A DNA stretch of 64,000 bases from Tetrapyrgos nigripes (taxonomy: Eukaryota; Basidiomycota; Agaricomycetes; Agaricales; Campanellaceae). Positions within the stretch are counted from its first letter, which is position 1. The number at the start of each line of letters is the position of its first letter. Both the position numbers and the translations under genes were made by a program. Where the stretch lies: positions 186,001-250,000 of the forward strand of contig JAACJM010000045.1 of NCBI GenBank assembly GCA_013368315.1, written 5' to 3'. Below the pieces are notes generated by a model, which was not told where the DNA came from, made no database searches, and was given only the letters and a program-made list of their open reading frames with translations. This document shows positions 46,053 through 57,943 of the stretch, one piece after another.

Positions 46053-48724
46053 ATGATGCCTACAGAAGAAAAGAGGGTATCCAGCGAGGAAAAGTTTGGC
46101 AATGGCGAGGACAAAGTCGACCTTCACCATCTCGAGAAGGGTTCGGGTTCGGGTCATGAGGAGGTTGAGGCTGACTCGGAGGCTTATGAGCGCAAGATTG
46201 TGTAAGTCCATAGGCTTTTATCCTTGCGAAGTTGTCGTTGTCTAATTAATCTAACGTCAACCCAACTGCAGTCGTCTCATAGACAGACGAATGCTCCCCG
46301 TCCTAGGGCTCCTCTACTCCATCGCACTTATAGACCGTAACAACTTGGCACTGTCGCGTACGGCTGGGATGGAAGAGGATTTGGTGCGCGTGCAGTGTCA
46401 TTCTCACTGCAAGTTACTTATACTGACTCTGACTCGTCTCTCTTTCCATCCCTCTTTCTATCCACATTCCACCGTAACCTTTTGCAGCAAATCGCCGTCG
46501 GCTACCGTTACAGCATCATCTCCTTACTGTTCTTCATCCCATACACTCTCTTGTAAGCCGCCAGTTATCTTCTTGTCTCCTCTCCTTTCCTTGCATGTCC
46601 CTGCCTTGGTCCCTCCGAGTTCCTCCTTCTATCCATCGTACATGCATCTATACTGGTTACAATACTCTAATATCTGACTCCAACTCGACAGAGAACTCCC
46701 AAGCAACCTCCTCCTCCGCCAATTCGGCGTTCGGAACTGTTTAACATTCTATATCGCCGCTTGGGGTGCTGTTCAATTAGGTATGGCCTTTGTGAAGAGT
46801 TGGCAGCAGTTGGCGGGGTGTAGGGTTCTTTTGGGTGCGTTGGAGGTGAGTTGTGCTTTCTTGCTTTTTTCGTTCTTGCTGGGTTTTGCTTTGTCTTTCG
46901 TTATTTTTTTGCTTGCTTGCTTGTTTTTTCTCTGAGCAAAGTCGTACTAAAGCCACGTAATTCGCGCAGGCTGGATTTTTCCCTGCTATGACCTTTATCA
47001 TTACGACATGGTACAAACGCCACGAAGTCCAAGGACGATTGACGTTCTTCTATGTCTCAGCTGCGGTTTTGGGAGCTTGTAGTCCTATATTGAGTGCGGT
47101 TACTGTTGTTAATTGCATCTTTGGCGTGTTGGCTTTGACCGGGCTGACCTCTAATTGTCATGCACCCTACAGGTTACTGCATGACATTGCTCAAGGGAAG
47201 AGCAAACTTGAACGGATGGCAATGGATATTTGTGCGTCCATCCATTATGATTTATCCGTTCGCTATCTCTCCGAATGCTACTACTTACGCTAATCCGCTC
47301 TTATGGTTTCGAAACCAAAACAGTTAATCGAAGGCATCCTCACCGGCATACTCGCCATCGTCACTTGGTTCTTCGTCATCGAGTTTCCTGATAAGAATAA
47401 GTTCCTGACGCCAGAGCAGACTCAGGTTGGTCTTCGTGTACTTTCTGTCCTTTTCCACCCACACTCTCCCAACTAGTAGTAGTAACTAATAACCTCTTCA
47501 CCAGTTCATCCTCCAGCGCCTCCAAAAAGATCGAGGAGACGCCTTACCAGACGAACTGACCACCCGAAAGGTTTTGCATCATCTTGGAGATTGGATTATT
47601 TGGGCTCACGGTGAGTCTCCATATTCGTCTTCTTCCATTTTCATGATCCCTATGGTTCTTTTCTCTTTCTCTTTCCCTTTTATCTTCGCCTTATCATTCA
47701 TGTGGATTTGACCGGATTGGCAGGCTTCATGTATCTCTCCGCAACGATGCCGATAACAGCGATAAGTAAGTAACTCAGATTAGTCTATTACTCGCTGCTG
47801 TACACCAATGAGACTTCAACTGACACTACCTGTAAATTGTTCATCTCCCACAGCATACTTCAACACCATCATCCTACGAGGTATGGGTTGGAGCGTCACG
47901 GCTTCCATGTTGCTTATAACCCCGCCTTATTTCGCTGCGGTATGTTGATAATCCTACTCTTTTATCTTTCTTTGTGCGGGTATCTCGATCTGATGCTTGC
48001 TTGGACTTCATTTCCAAACTTCAAACTTGAAAGGCCATAATATCCTACTTCATAGCCTACTACTCTGACAAACTCAAAAAACGGGCCATCTTTCTGTTAT
48101 TCCAAACCTTGGCTACAATAGCTGGGTTACTTATTATGGCGTATGCGACGCAGAATGAAGTTCGGTATTTTGGTGAGGGGTTTTCAAAGATTTTGTTTAG
48201 TAGAGAGGCAACCTAACCTTTTCCCTATTTCTTAGGCATATTCGTCGCCGTCGCCGGTTCCTTAGCCATGAATCCGAGTGTTTTGGCGTATAGCGCCAAC
48301 AATGTTGTGTCCCATTCCAAGGTTGGTTGGCCTTATCTTATGAATTCGACTTTTCACTCAACCAAACGTTCTTTTTTTTTTCCAGCGCTCGGTGTCCACT
48401 GGCGTTATCATCCCATTCTCTGGAATTGGAGGTATCCTTGCTACAACTGTGTGAGTACTAGTACTGCTCACTCAGCAGGCTTCGCATTGCCATTGCTATT
48501 GTTAATGAACTGACTTGTCCCTCTTGTCCTTCCCAACACTTAGCTTCCGTCAACAAGACTACCCTCGCTACAGCAACGGCATCTGGGCAGCACTCGGGTC
48601 ACAGTTCCTCATGCTCGTACTTTTGGCCGCTACAACGTACACGTATACGAAAAGGAACAGGCTTGCAAAAGAAGGCAAGGTTGAGATGTTGGAAGGGCAG
48701 CCTAGGTTTTATTATACGATTTGA
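46053..48724 (+). CDS. MFS transporter, DAL5/TNA1 type, second copy
   Basis: Paralog of 16665-19571 on the opposite strand. It starts MMPTEEKRVSSEEK, with a charged N-terminus. Then come LPVLGLLYSIALIDRNNLA, ELPSNLLLRQFGVRN, CRVLLGALEAGFFPAM, TTWYKRHEVQGR, LNGWQWIFLIEGIL, EFPDKNKFLTPEQTQF, HHLGDWIIWAHGFM, YFNTIILRGMGWS, PPYFAAAIISYFIAYYSDKL, ANNVVSHSKRSVSTGVIIPF and the tail RQQDYPRYSNGIW to GQPRFYYTI. Exons join without the long gap seen in the other copy. Twelve helices are expected. The substrate is a small organic anion by family, not defined. It converges on the tRNA synthetase gene with 120 bp between stops. Confidence 0.88.
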
Positions 48725-48844
48725 TGATGATGATAGAGATGAACCAATTATGTTTCTGTAGTACTAGTATATGTTCACGAATTGGAACTGCTGAAAGATC
48801 GTCTCATCGCATCGATCCAAATTCTTCAGACAATACAGCGCCTT

Positions 48845-50300
48845 TCAAGCCAACCCAATCCTCTCTCTAACCTCTTTCATAGTAGCCTCAGACTTCTCTC
48901 TCGCCTTCTCCGCGCCCTCTTTCGCCACCTCGACCAAATACCCCTTGTCCCCTTTCAACCTCCCATATTCCTCTCTAGGTCCTCTCAACATCTCCTGCAC
49001 CACTTCCGTCACCTCAGTCTTTAACGCTCCATGGTTCTTTCCCTCAAACCGTTTCGCAGCAGCGTGGACATCCTCTCCAGTATATGCCGAGAGGATTGTG
49101 AGTAGGTTGGCTGTACCTGGACGGTTGATTGGGTCGTAGGTGATTCCAGGTATGGAATCAGTCACTGCTACACGAATTTTGGAAGCTATTTCGGAGGGAG
49201 AGTCAGTGAAGAGGATGCGGGAGGCGGCGTCGGGGGATGATTTGGACATTTTGGAGGTTGGATCGCGGAGGGAGAGGATTCGTTTTGAGGGTGCTGTATG
49301 GTAAAATTATTAGCTTAAGGGCAGACGAAGTGAAGACAGAACGCACTGTTAAGAGGTATGGGCAATGGGAAAAGACGATGCTTTGCCTTGTATGTTCTAT
49401 TGAACTGGTCTGCGAGGTCTCGACAGAGTTCTAGGTGTTGAGTTTGATCATCGCCAACTGGGACATGAGTTGCTCTGTGGAATGTCAAGAAAATAAAAAA
49501 AGCATGGAATGAGCTACAACGAAGCCTAGAATCCAGAACACGGAAAGGCACCTGTACACCAATATGTCTGCAGACATAAGCACTGGATACGTGAAAAGTC
49601 CAACGTTGAGTGACGTCTCGTCAATGTCGGAATCATCGGTCAAGTTTTTGGATGCCGCTAGACGGGACTAGGAACGGAAAAATGTGAACAAGGAGTAGAA
49701 TAATGATAGTTGACCCAGCAGACACACCTTCCACGTCGTCATCCGCTTTAACTTCCCCATAGGAGTTATACAGTTGAGAATCCACGCCAGTTCAGCATGA
49801 GTCAACACCTGAAAATTTTTATCCGTCAACATTAGCTTCGCGAAAGAGTCCAACAGAGCACGCACATCATTCTGATGATACACTATCGACCTTTTAGGGT
49901 CAATACCAATTGCCAAAAGGATAGCCAACATGTCCATTCTTGATTCCATTAGGTCCTTCGGTCGTTGAGGCAAAGTCATTGCATGCCATCCGACTATGCT
50001 AAACAATAGTTCGTCTTCTGGAGCAGCATTTCTTTGCAGATCCACCCAGTTTACAAGTGCACCTAAATAGTTTCCTAGCTGAGAATCAAAAATGTTAATG
50101 AAAACTACGGCTTAGAGTCAAGGGACAAGACAACGTACATGGGGAACACCTGTAGGTTGTATACCGGATAGTATTACACGCTTTCTGCGCGTCTCTGGAG
50201 TCACTGCCTCAATTTTGGTGGTAAAAGAGTTTGAGAAGTACCGGCAGCGAGGAGTGCGTCGTGACAATAGTCTGAAGGAAGAACTCAACGAGGCAAGCAT
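48845..50300 (-). CDS. MSW1: Mitochondrial tryptophanyl-tRNA synthetase
   Basis: Class I aminoacyl-tRNA synthetase that charges tRNA-Trp in mitochondria. The ATG at 50300 gives [20 protein letters not shown], a good mitochondrial presequence. The HIGH-like signature is TGVPHLGNY, split by an intron, followed by [11 protein letters not shown]. Then come [76 protein letters not shown] (the Asp-Gln region [14 protein letters not shown] follows), the KMSKS signature in [11 protein letters not shown], and the C-terminus ending [10 protein letters not shown]. About six short introns. Downstream of PAL on the same strand with 128 bp between them. Nothing links the two functionally. Confidence 0.93.
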
Positions 50301-50428
50301 GACCGTCGCGTCTGGCGGCACAGCCACTTGGCAAGTCAAGAACAAGAGACTGCACAAGCCATAAATTCTACACCTGTTTACTGCTACATGTACACCAAGG
50401 TTCTATCCGCGCCTTTCTATTTGCTAAT

Positions 50429-52831
50429 CTACTGCTTGAAACATTTCAACACCGGCTCAATAATCCCACCTCTCTCAAATGCCCTATAAATCCTACTCAA
50501 CTGCACATCCACTCCCTCCGTATCAATATCCCCACCTTTCCTAATCGGAACTCCCAAATCCTTCCTCACATAACGATACAAATGAACAGTATTTCCCATC
50601 ATCCCTTCCGCTGATCCGTTTTCATAGTACTGAGAGCGAACTTCACGATAAATCTTGCCTAGTTGAGAAGCTAGAGTAGTTCGCCATTCCAGAGCGTCAA
50701 ACTTGGTGGAGGATACTCCTTCTCCTTCTTTGGCAAGGAAATCTAGGACGTCGGTGACGAGAGGACGCAAGAGTTCGGTGAAACGGGTCGAGCTGTCCAT
50801 CTGGGATGTTTCGCCGAACCTGACGCGGGCTTGATCGTAGATGTGCTTGGTCAGAGCTGCATGAGCAGACTCGGACAAGCCAATGTTGACGAAGGAAGCT
50901 TTGATTTCACTTTCGAGGCGCTTGAAAAAGATGCTGATCATTGCGCGAAGGTCAAGGGCTTGACACAATGCCCAGATGAGGTTGGAATACAGCTGGAGAG
51001 AAAGGTGTTAGGTTGAGAGAACGAGGACGAGATTGGAATAGACTGACCATGTAGAGAACTTGAATAGCGTGGAAAGTGTAGCGAGCAGATATGAGAGCCA
51101 GAGAGTTGACTGCTTGGTTGTGTTGCTCAGCATTTTGCACATGGTTTGTGACCGTGTTTCCGAGGAAGGAGAGTTCTAGAAAACAGTCAGTAATGACACC
51201 AAATTCCTGATAGAAAGACATACCACTGAGGTAGGCTGCAGTAGCAACATCCATGGTCTTCACACCAAAGTCCAAGCTGGGCTCCCATGCTGCGAGGTCA
51301 GGAGGAAGACCACGGTTCATGTGAGGCGACGTCAATTCGACAAACTGAGCATGGACAAGTTTCCCTATCAGCGACGAGGTCAGTCTCAATTATCACCAAA
51401 TCCAAAACTTAGACATACCAAGATGTTGCAACCCAATCCTAACCTTCTCCATCACAAGCGCAATCGAAGTCCCCTGGAAATTCCCTCCTCCCAAATTCCT
51501 CTCATTCTCCAAATCAATAATAGGATTATCCGTCGTCGAATTCATTTCAATCTCAATTGTCGCCCTCGCACTAGTCAACTCTTCCAAATGAGGTCCAATC
51601 CACTGAGGGGCAGTTCTCAACCCATAACGATCCTGTCTCAATTTCTGCGCTGGGTCCGACTCGTCGTGCATCCGAGCAAAGGTGCTACCCTTGAGGAGAT
51701 GACGACCATTGACGGCGACTTCGATTTGACCAGGATGGGGGCGAGCAATGTCGTGGATGAATGGGTCGTATGTTTCGGGAGAGCCGTTGAGGGCTTCTAT
51801 AGCCATAGCCGTGGTGAGTTGAGCTGTCAATGCGAGAATGTTTGCATCGTGAAGAGCGAGAGCACCGACGGCGCAGCTGGGTCCAGTTCCGTTGACAATG
51901 GCCAGGGCTTCCTTGGGACCGTAAATGATTGACTCGATACCATGCGCTTTACGAGCCTCGATTGATGTTGTTCGCTTTCGGTCAGTACTACAAGTTGGTA
52001 AATTTCAGATAATATGGCTGGAAGGAAACGACGTGTAAACTCACCCTTTTCCGCTCCAAACCGGCACAACGACCTCGTCTGTGAGAGCAGACGCGATGTA
52101 TCCCAGCGGAGCCAGATCTCCCGAAGCAGAGATACTCTGTCGAAGAGGCGGACTAGGGATGATATTGTTTGCCAATAAAGCGTGCAATCTCTCGATGACA
52201 ATCCATCTACAACCAGAGTGACCCCGCAAAAGCGTGTTCAAGCGCAACAACATGGCTCCACGAGACCAGGATTCTGGTAGCAAGAGAGAACTGTCATGAT
52301 GAGAGGATAGGTAGTTGTCGTTGCCAGCGGTCTCAATAGGGAGGATTCCAGAGGTGAGATTCTTTAGGATAACACGTTGAAGAGCTGTTCGGTCTGTAGT
52401 ACGAGTAACACTGGAAGGCCTTGAGAAATTGTGAACGAGACGCCAAGACGGATACTTACGCTAGACAGCAGAGTCAGGAAAGGCCAGAAACCCTAAAAGG
52501 ACACATACCGCTTGCACCGACACCCGTATTGACACCATACATACTCCCTTTTGCGCCCGGCTCGCTCATACGAACTACAAAATCGGCCGAGGCTTCGACG
52601 CGTTCTTTGACACCAGCATCTTCACTAATGGCCGTCGGTATGCAGTACCTATCATCCATGTCAGATCTCTTTTTTTTTTTCAAAAGAAAGATATTCCTAA
52701 TACCTAGCCACGGCTATGAGAGCCGGCATAGACAGAGTAAACCCATCAATGGAGGTGGTCTTTGCGCCAGAGCGAAGGCTACTGATTTCGTTCCATTCTT
52801 TCTGAATATCTGTGAGATGCAATTGGGACAT
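50429..52831 (-). CDS. Phenylalanine ammonia-lyase
   Basis: Converts L-phenylalanine to trans-cinnamate and ammonia, the entry into phenylpropanoid-type aromatics. Tyr or His as substrate is possible by family. The start is MSQLHLTDIQKEWNEISSLR. Blocks: MYGVNTGVGASG, LPIETAGNDNYLSSHHDSS, LLRLNTLLRGHSGCR, SISASGDLAPLGYIA (Ala-Ser-Gly forms the MIO electrophile), NGTGPSCAVGALALHDAN, QDRYGLRTAPQWIGP, STTDNPIID, GGNFQGTSIALVMEK and QHNQAVNSLALISAR. The C-terminal shielding domain runs to IIEPVLKCFKQ. Length is near 700 residues, as in fungal PAL. ASGDLAPL differs from the ASGDLSPL usual in plant PAL. Substrate-loop residues should be compared before calling Phe strictly. Many short introns. A TATA-like element was not obvious. 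The next gene upstream on the same strand is the FAD oxidase. Confidence 0.92.
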
Positions 52832-53286
52832 GTTAGGATGAGTGAGGTTTGTGAACACACCTGCAGTCCTTGAGGTCTACTTTAAGTATGAACTGGGGGT
52901 GATTTACCCGGGCACATCGCGCGACAGTGCAGTCTGACAATGTCACTGTCACAATGACAAATGTTCTCCCACAGTAATTCCAAAGGGGTACCCCAGGATT
53001 CCTTCTCCATTAGACCAGCTTGATTTGCGTTCCGTGGCCTATGCGCCAGGATCAAAAATGTTTAGAATATTTGACATTAGGAATTATTCATTGCTATAGT
53101 GGCAATACTTAGGTATCTACTTTAGATAAATTTAAATACCAGAATAAAGAGATAAGTAGCAATGAAAAACTAGAGACGACAGTGGCAAACCAATACTTAT
53201 GAATAGATTACATGTAGGAATGCAGAGAAAATATGGAGAAAGAGAGAGACAGGACTCTAAGCTCTAAGAGTCATATTACTGATAAC
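52832..53286. other. Intergenic between PAL and FAD oxidase
   Basis: 455 bp holding the PAL promoter and the oxidase 3' end. AT-rich near 53080-53160. No gene. Confidence 0.5.
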
Positions 53287-55471
53287 TTAGAGATAGCATT
53301 TGTATGCGACATCGTCGGAATCCTTGAAGCCAACACACCGCCAACAATCAAGCAGATGGTTGGGATCGTACTTGTCCTTGATCGACACGAGTCGATCGTA
53401 GTTGCTACCCCAGAACGACTCAGAGAAGTTGGGCTCGTTGATATCGGCCTCATTCTATAAGCGACCAATCAGCGAGCAGTTCCATCATCTCACATCATCA
53501 ATGAGTTCACGTACCAGATAAGCACCAGAACCTGGAGTAATCTTGCGGTAAGCATCTATCGAACTACTCAGGTTCTGGAGGATCTGCTGCTGTTGACCGG
53601 AAGTGGTGTCAAAGTTCCAGAAATCCTCAACGATGGCATGCCAGAGCGCATTTCTCCATGCAGGAGTTGCACTGGTGTTTTTGTTTGCGCCGTACTTGAA
53701 AGGCGTAGTAGCGAATCCGAACCAGGCATCATGGCCGGCGGCAGCTTCCAAAGTGGCGTTGAGAAGCTCTTCTCTCTTTTCGTCGGTCTCAAAGTTGTCT
53801 GCAGGAATCAAGCGAGAGGCCACGGCGAAAGGAAGACCAGTGGGCTATTCAAAGTGCAAGCGTCGGCCAGACACTCTAGATAAAATTCGACTGGAATATG
53901 ACTCACGTTATCGACAGGGAAAAGGAATTCTTGCCAGTAGGTAACGTAGCTGTCGTGCGTCTTCTGGATGATAGTAGCATCGACGGTCTGAGCCCAGTCA
54001 GTGAGAGGTTTCATGGCTTCGATGGCCTCCTCTGGCGAGATGATGGCGTTGATGTACTGGAACTCGTTCAACTGAACGAACCCTCCCCATCCTTGCAAAG
54101 CCCATTCTTTGGTGTGTTCGAGAACGATCTTCATGTACGCTCGAGTATTCTCATCGGTATTGTCAAAGTCCTGAATTTGAATCCTACATGTCAAAGATCA
54201 AACAATCAGTGGGAGGATGCACCACGGGTCAATCAACAATGCCTACATTTGAACAGGATTCCTGGGCAAAGCAAGTTGGACAGTTTCAAGAACAACACCA
54301 AAGGTTCCTCCTCCGCCGCCGCGAAGTGCGAACCACAGATCAGTGTTCTGACATTCGTTGGCAGTCAAGAACTCTCCAGTCGGAGTGACGATCTTGAATT
54401 GGAGAGCACGGTCGGCACCGAGACCGTAGTTGTTAACCATCATACCGTGCCCGCCACCCTAATAATTAGATAGTTCGAGATAGTTCGAATGATTAATGTC
54501 AATTCAAAGACCCGTCCAGATGGGGAAGATACTTACTAGGGTGTACCCACCGCCGGGAGAGACAGTCGGGCAAGCACCGCCGGGCAGAGAAATGTTGTGC
54601 GCTTCCGCAAAGGGGTAACTTTCCTGGAAAATAACTCCGGCACCCACTGCTGCGGCTGGTCGGGGAGCAACGTGATTGCAACCCTCGGGCACGAATTCAG
54701 GGATGTATGTCAGATTCTTGAGGGTGGTCGTCCTAATGGCGAGTGTGTTTGGTCCTGAGCTACGACCAAGGCTGTCATGCTATTAAAATAGAATGAATCC
54801 AGATGGAGTCGGTTAGTGCGGATCGGTTGATGGCCGGGAGATGGAGTCACTACGTACGCCACTGTTCTTGATGATAACTCTGACTCCCGTCTGCTCAGCG
54901 AATGCGAAGGCGGCTTGGACATCAGCTGGGCCACGGACGTTGACCTGTATGAACGCCGGTGGATGATGAATGAGAGAAGGAGTTTCAAGGAAAGATATAA
55001 CACATACGAAAAAGTCAGGAACACTTCCTTGAGAACATACACGACCAGTGAACGGCGCGGGCGAGAAAGGGTTGTTAGTATCGAGAAGACAAGTCTGTCC
55101 AGTAGCTGGGCATCCTTCCCATTGACTTCCTTCGTAGTTACCCGGAAGACCAGCACGGAACGCTATCATAGAACACGAATACGTCAGAGAGAAGGAGACT
55201 CGAAAAGGCTCGTGACGTTCGACGTACATGAGTTGAGGTAGTTCTGTTGAATAACATCACACTCCTCAGCATTGAACGATCCAGTGGTCACATTTGCCGT
55301 CTCGAAGCATGGACGAGCAAAGGGAGCAGCTTGGAACAAGCCACCGCCGACAGTCGAATTCAGGGTGTCCCACTGCTGTTGAGTGACAGCCCGGATAGCT
55401 GCGAATGGGTCTGCTGCAAAAACCGTACTCGCAGTTGAAGCCAGAAGCAGAAGAGACGCTGAGAGGGACAT
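53287..55471 (-). CDS. Secreted bicovalent FAD oxidase, isoamyl-alcohol-oxidase-like (BBE fold)
   Basis: Extracellular flavoprotein oxidase. The start MSLSASLLLLASTASTVFAA is a signal peptide. The first FAD block, VRVIIKNSGHDSLGRSSG, supplies the His that bonds to C8-methyl. The second, GGACPTVSPGGGYTLGGGHG, supplies a Cys for the C6 thioether, so FAD should be held twice. Then come GLGADRALQFKIVTPTGEF, DLWFALRGGGGGTFGVV and the C-terminal substrate domain ending DPNHLLDCWRCVGFKDSDD and VAYKCYL. The CWRCVGF end is typical of the fungal isoamyl-alcohol-oxidase/ZEB1-like branch, members of which act on volatile alcohols or in polyketide pathways. Several introns, all in frame. It is divergent from the MDR gene across 844 bp and lies between PAL and that gene. 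Confidence 0.88.
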
Positions 55472-56315
55472 GTCAGCGACGAGGTGGTTGGGTCTGCAAT
55501 ATGCCACTTGCCTCCATTTATTAAAGTCTCCTCGCCTGGGCAGTTGGTGCTATCTTTGCTGCATCGATCTCAAGTTCTTACCGTGAAACGAGGTACAAGT
55601 GCGGTAAATCTGCATCGATAACATTAGACGGGCAATGGCAGTGTTGACTGTGTCCAAATCAAGGTTTGAGCGACGGGCGGGTGCAGAGATTTCAACAGGT
55701 CGACACTCAAGTCGAGACTAGTCCGACGCGACTTAGAGTATCACCGTGACCGTGCGAGTAAGCCAAGCAAGTCGGCAGCAAGCTAACAGCTTCAAGTTGC
55801 TTCCAGGGTTCTTCCGGGGATCGTCGCGTCCTGATACCTAATCAAGAGACTAATCCTGAGCAAGTAAGCAAAGAGTAAGACCAAGTGAAAACCAAGAACT
55901 TCACGCGGAACTCGACTTGGATTTCTTAGTAAGATACGAAATGAATGGTTCGGATCACCGAGCTGACTCGTATCGAACTGGAATCGAAGGGAATTGAACC
56001 GCTTCGGTTTAACAGAAAAAGGACGAACGGATATATCAGGGGTTTCAATCTATCCGGAGTGATCAGGGGTTTGATCTGTATCCGAAACCGTGGATGCCGC
56101 GGCAAGGCGCCCGGCAACAGAGATCCCGGCGGTAAGGGATTGATCAATGGCGTCATTTGGGCAAATCTCATTCCCAGTCTCAGATACTAATAGTCTCAGA
56201 CACTCCCAGACCAGAGTATAACGAACTTTCATATTCACCAAAACGCAAGCGAACTCTCAAGGTCACGACAACCTCTGAAAGGATAAGCAAGCTCACCTCC
56301 AACCATCATCTCTCA
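55472..56315. promoter_or_regulatory. Divergent promoter region, FAD oxidase / MDR oxidoreductase
   Basis: 844 bp between two divergent starts. It contains a 27-bp-period direct repeat at 56035-56085 and several ctaatc-type repeats near 55840-55860. It may co-regulate the two genes. No gene seen. Confidence 0.4.
56035..56085. repeat. Direct repeat atcaggggttt, period 27 bp
   Basis: atcaggggtttcaatctatc at 56035 and atcaggggtttgatctgtat at 56062, both followed by a ccg(g/a)a. Candidate tandem factor-binding site in a shared promoter. Confidence 0.5.
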
Positions 56316-57943
56316 ATGACTCCCAATCCTCGTGTAATCTACGCAAAATCTCCTGGCGACGGTGCTCCCATCCCAGGCGAACATCTTGTTTCCGATACTT
56401 CTCGCACAATCGACCTTGATTCTGTCCCACTCAATGGAGGATTTCTCACCAAAACGCTTGTTCTAAGGTTGTATTGGATTTTGACATTCGTATGCTCAGA
56501 GCTGATCCTGGGTCTCTGCAGTCCAGAACCTTACATGCGGGATCGCATGCGTGATCCCTCTATCCCAAGCTATTGCCCGACCTTCGTGTTAGGAGAACCG
56601 TACGCTGCTTCCCCATCACCGCGACTAATATTCTCTTATTTCTGTGGCTCAATCAACCTCTCCCAGAATCATTGGCCCTGGAGTAGTCGTCGTCGTGCGA
56701 TCTGAGAAAGAAGGTGTCAATGTTGGAGATTACATGTATGGTCAGACCACTTGGGAAGCTTACTGCGTTCAACCGTATATCGAAGGTATGTCATTGCAAC
56801 CGTAATTCTGCAACCTCATTGCATTTCGCACATGATTCATTCGGTATGCCTTCAGGTCGTGTACGCTGGGATCCTAAGAACTGGGCGCCATATACTGTCA
56901 ACCTAGATGACGCGGTGCCACTCAGAGTCGTTCCGAACCCCAATGGAGCGTTCCCTCTAACGACTTATTGCAATCTCCTCGGGACCCCAGGATTGACGGC
57001 ATTCGTTGGATTTGAAGCTCTTGCTGAAGCAAAAGCGGTGGGTACGACTCCGCTTTACCGAGTAACACGCTGCTAAGTCTGATGCAGGGAGAAACGATAT
57101 TTGTTTCGTCTGGAGCCTCCGGCGTTGGAAGGTTAGTCGGTCTTGTCATAATGCAGGTGTCGTCAAATGTCTGATAATTTCGCAATAGCGTGGTCATACA
57201 GCTAGCAAAGCTCAAGGGGTAAATCAATCCACACTTTAGTCAGTATTGATGCCCACTAATTTTTCTGCTAGGCTCAAAGTGATTACCTCCGTCGGTTCAG
57301 AGGCTAAAATTTCCTACGTCCGTTCCATTGGCGCAGATATCGCATTCAACTACAAAACAAGAGATTATTCATTGGCCTTGAACGAACACGGGCCTATTGA
57401 TATCTACTGGGTGAGCTATTTATAGTTCACCTGCCTTTGACGCCTAACCTCTTCCAGGATAATGTCGGTGGCCCTGCTTTGGAGGCGGCCATTGACGCTA
57501 CAAACCGACTTGGCCGGATCATTGTAAGTTCAATGTCTATTCGTGAACTTTTCTCAAGAGTTTTTCTTTCTTTCTTTCACAACAGTGTTGCGGCTCGGTG
57601 GCCGACTACAACGTTGCCCCAGAAAAACGCTATGGCATTAAGGTAAGCATCACCATTCAAAGTAGTATCGCGGGATCTCACTAAATTCCGCCATGTCATC
57701 CAGAATACCACATACATTTTTAGAAAAAGCTTGATAATTCGCGGACTACTGCTTGCTGACGTAGATCCTTCCTACACTGGTCGTTTCTTCGCAGAAGTGC
57801 CTGCACTGGTGGCTCAGGGAAAGATCGTCGGTCAAGAATTTGTGACAGACGGTATTGAAAACGCACCTCAGGCGTTTGTGAATATGCTGAAAGATGGGAA
57901 CGACGCGGTCGGCAAGCCAGTCATTGCAGTAGCACAGTCATGA
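56316..57943 (+). CDS. MDR-type NADP(H) oxidoreductase (prostaglandin-reductase/2-alkenal-reductase-like)
   Basis: Zinc-free medium-chain dehydrogenase/reductase, which reduces carbon-carbon double bonds next to a carbonyl. The start is MTPNPRVIYAKSPGDGAPIP. The substrate-entry block is PEPYMRDRMRDPSIPSY. A short intron near 56610-56666 leads to IIGPGVVVVVRSEKEGVNVG, DYMYG and TTWEAYCVQPY. Then LLGTPGLTAFVGFEALAEAK, and the nucleotide-binding turn ETIFVSSGASGVGS (AxxGxxG type), VVIQLAKLKGLKVITSVGSE, KISYVRSIGADIAFNYK and YWDNVGGPALEAAIDATN. It ends DAVGKPVIAVAQS. About 345 residues, normal for the family. The cytosolic product could act on enals or enones. It faces away from the FAD oxidase and towards the halogenase. 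Confidence 0.87.

Noticed and set aside
55980..56060. tRNA-like GGTTCAATTCC on the minus strand
   Set aside because: The flanking bases do not form a five-pair T stem, and no acceptor or anticodon arm is found.
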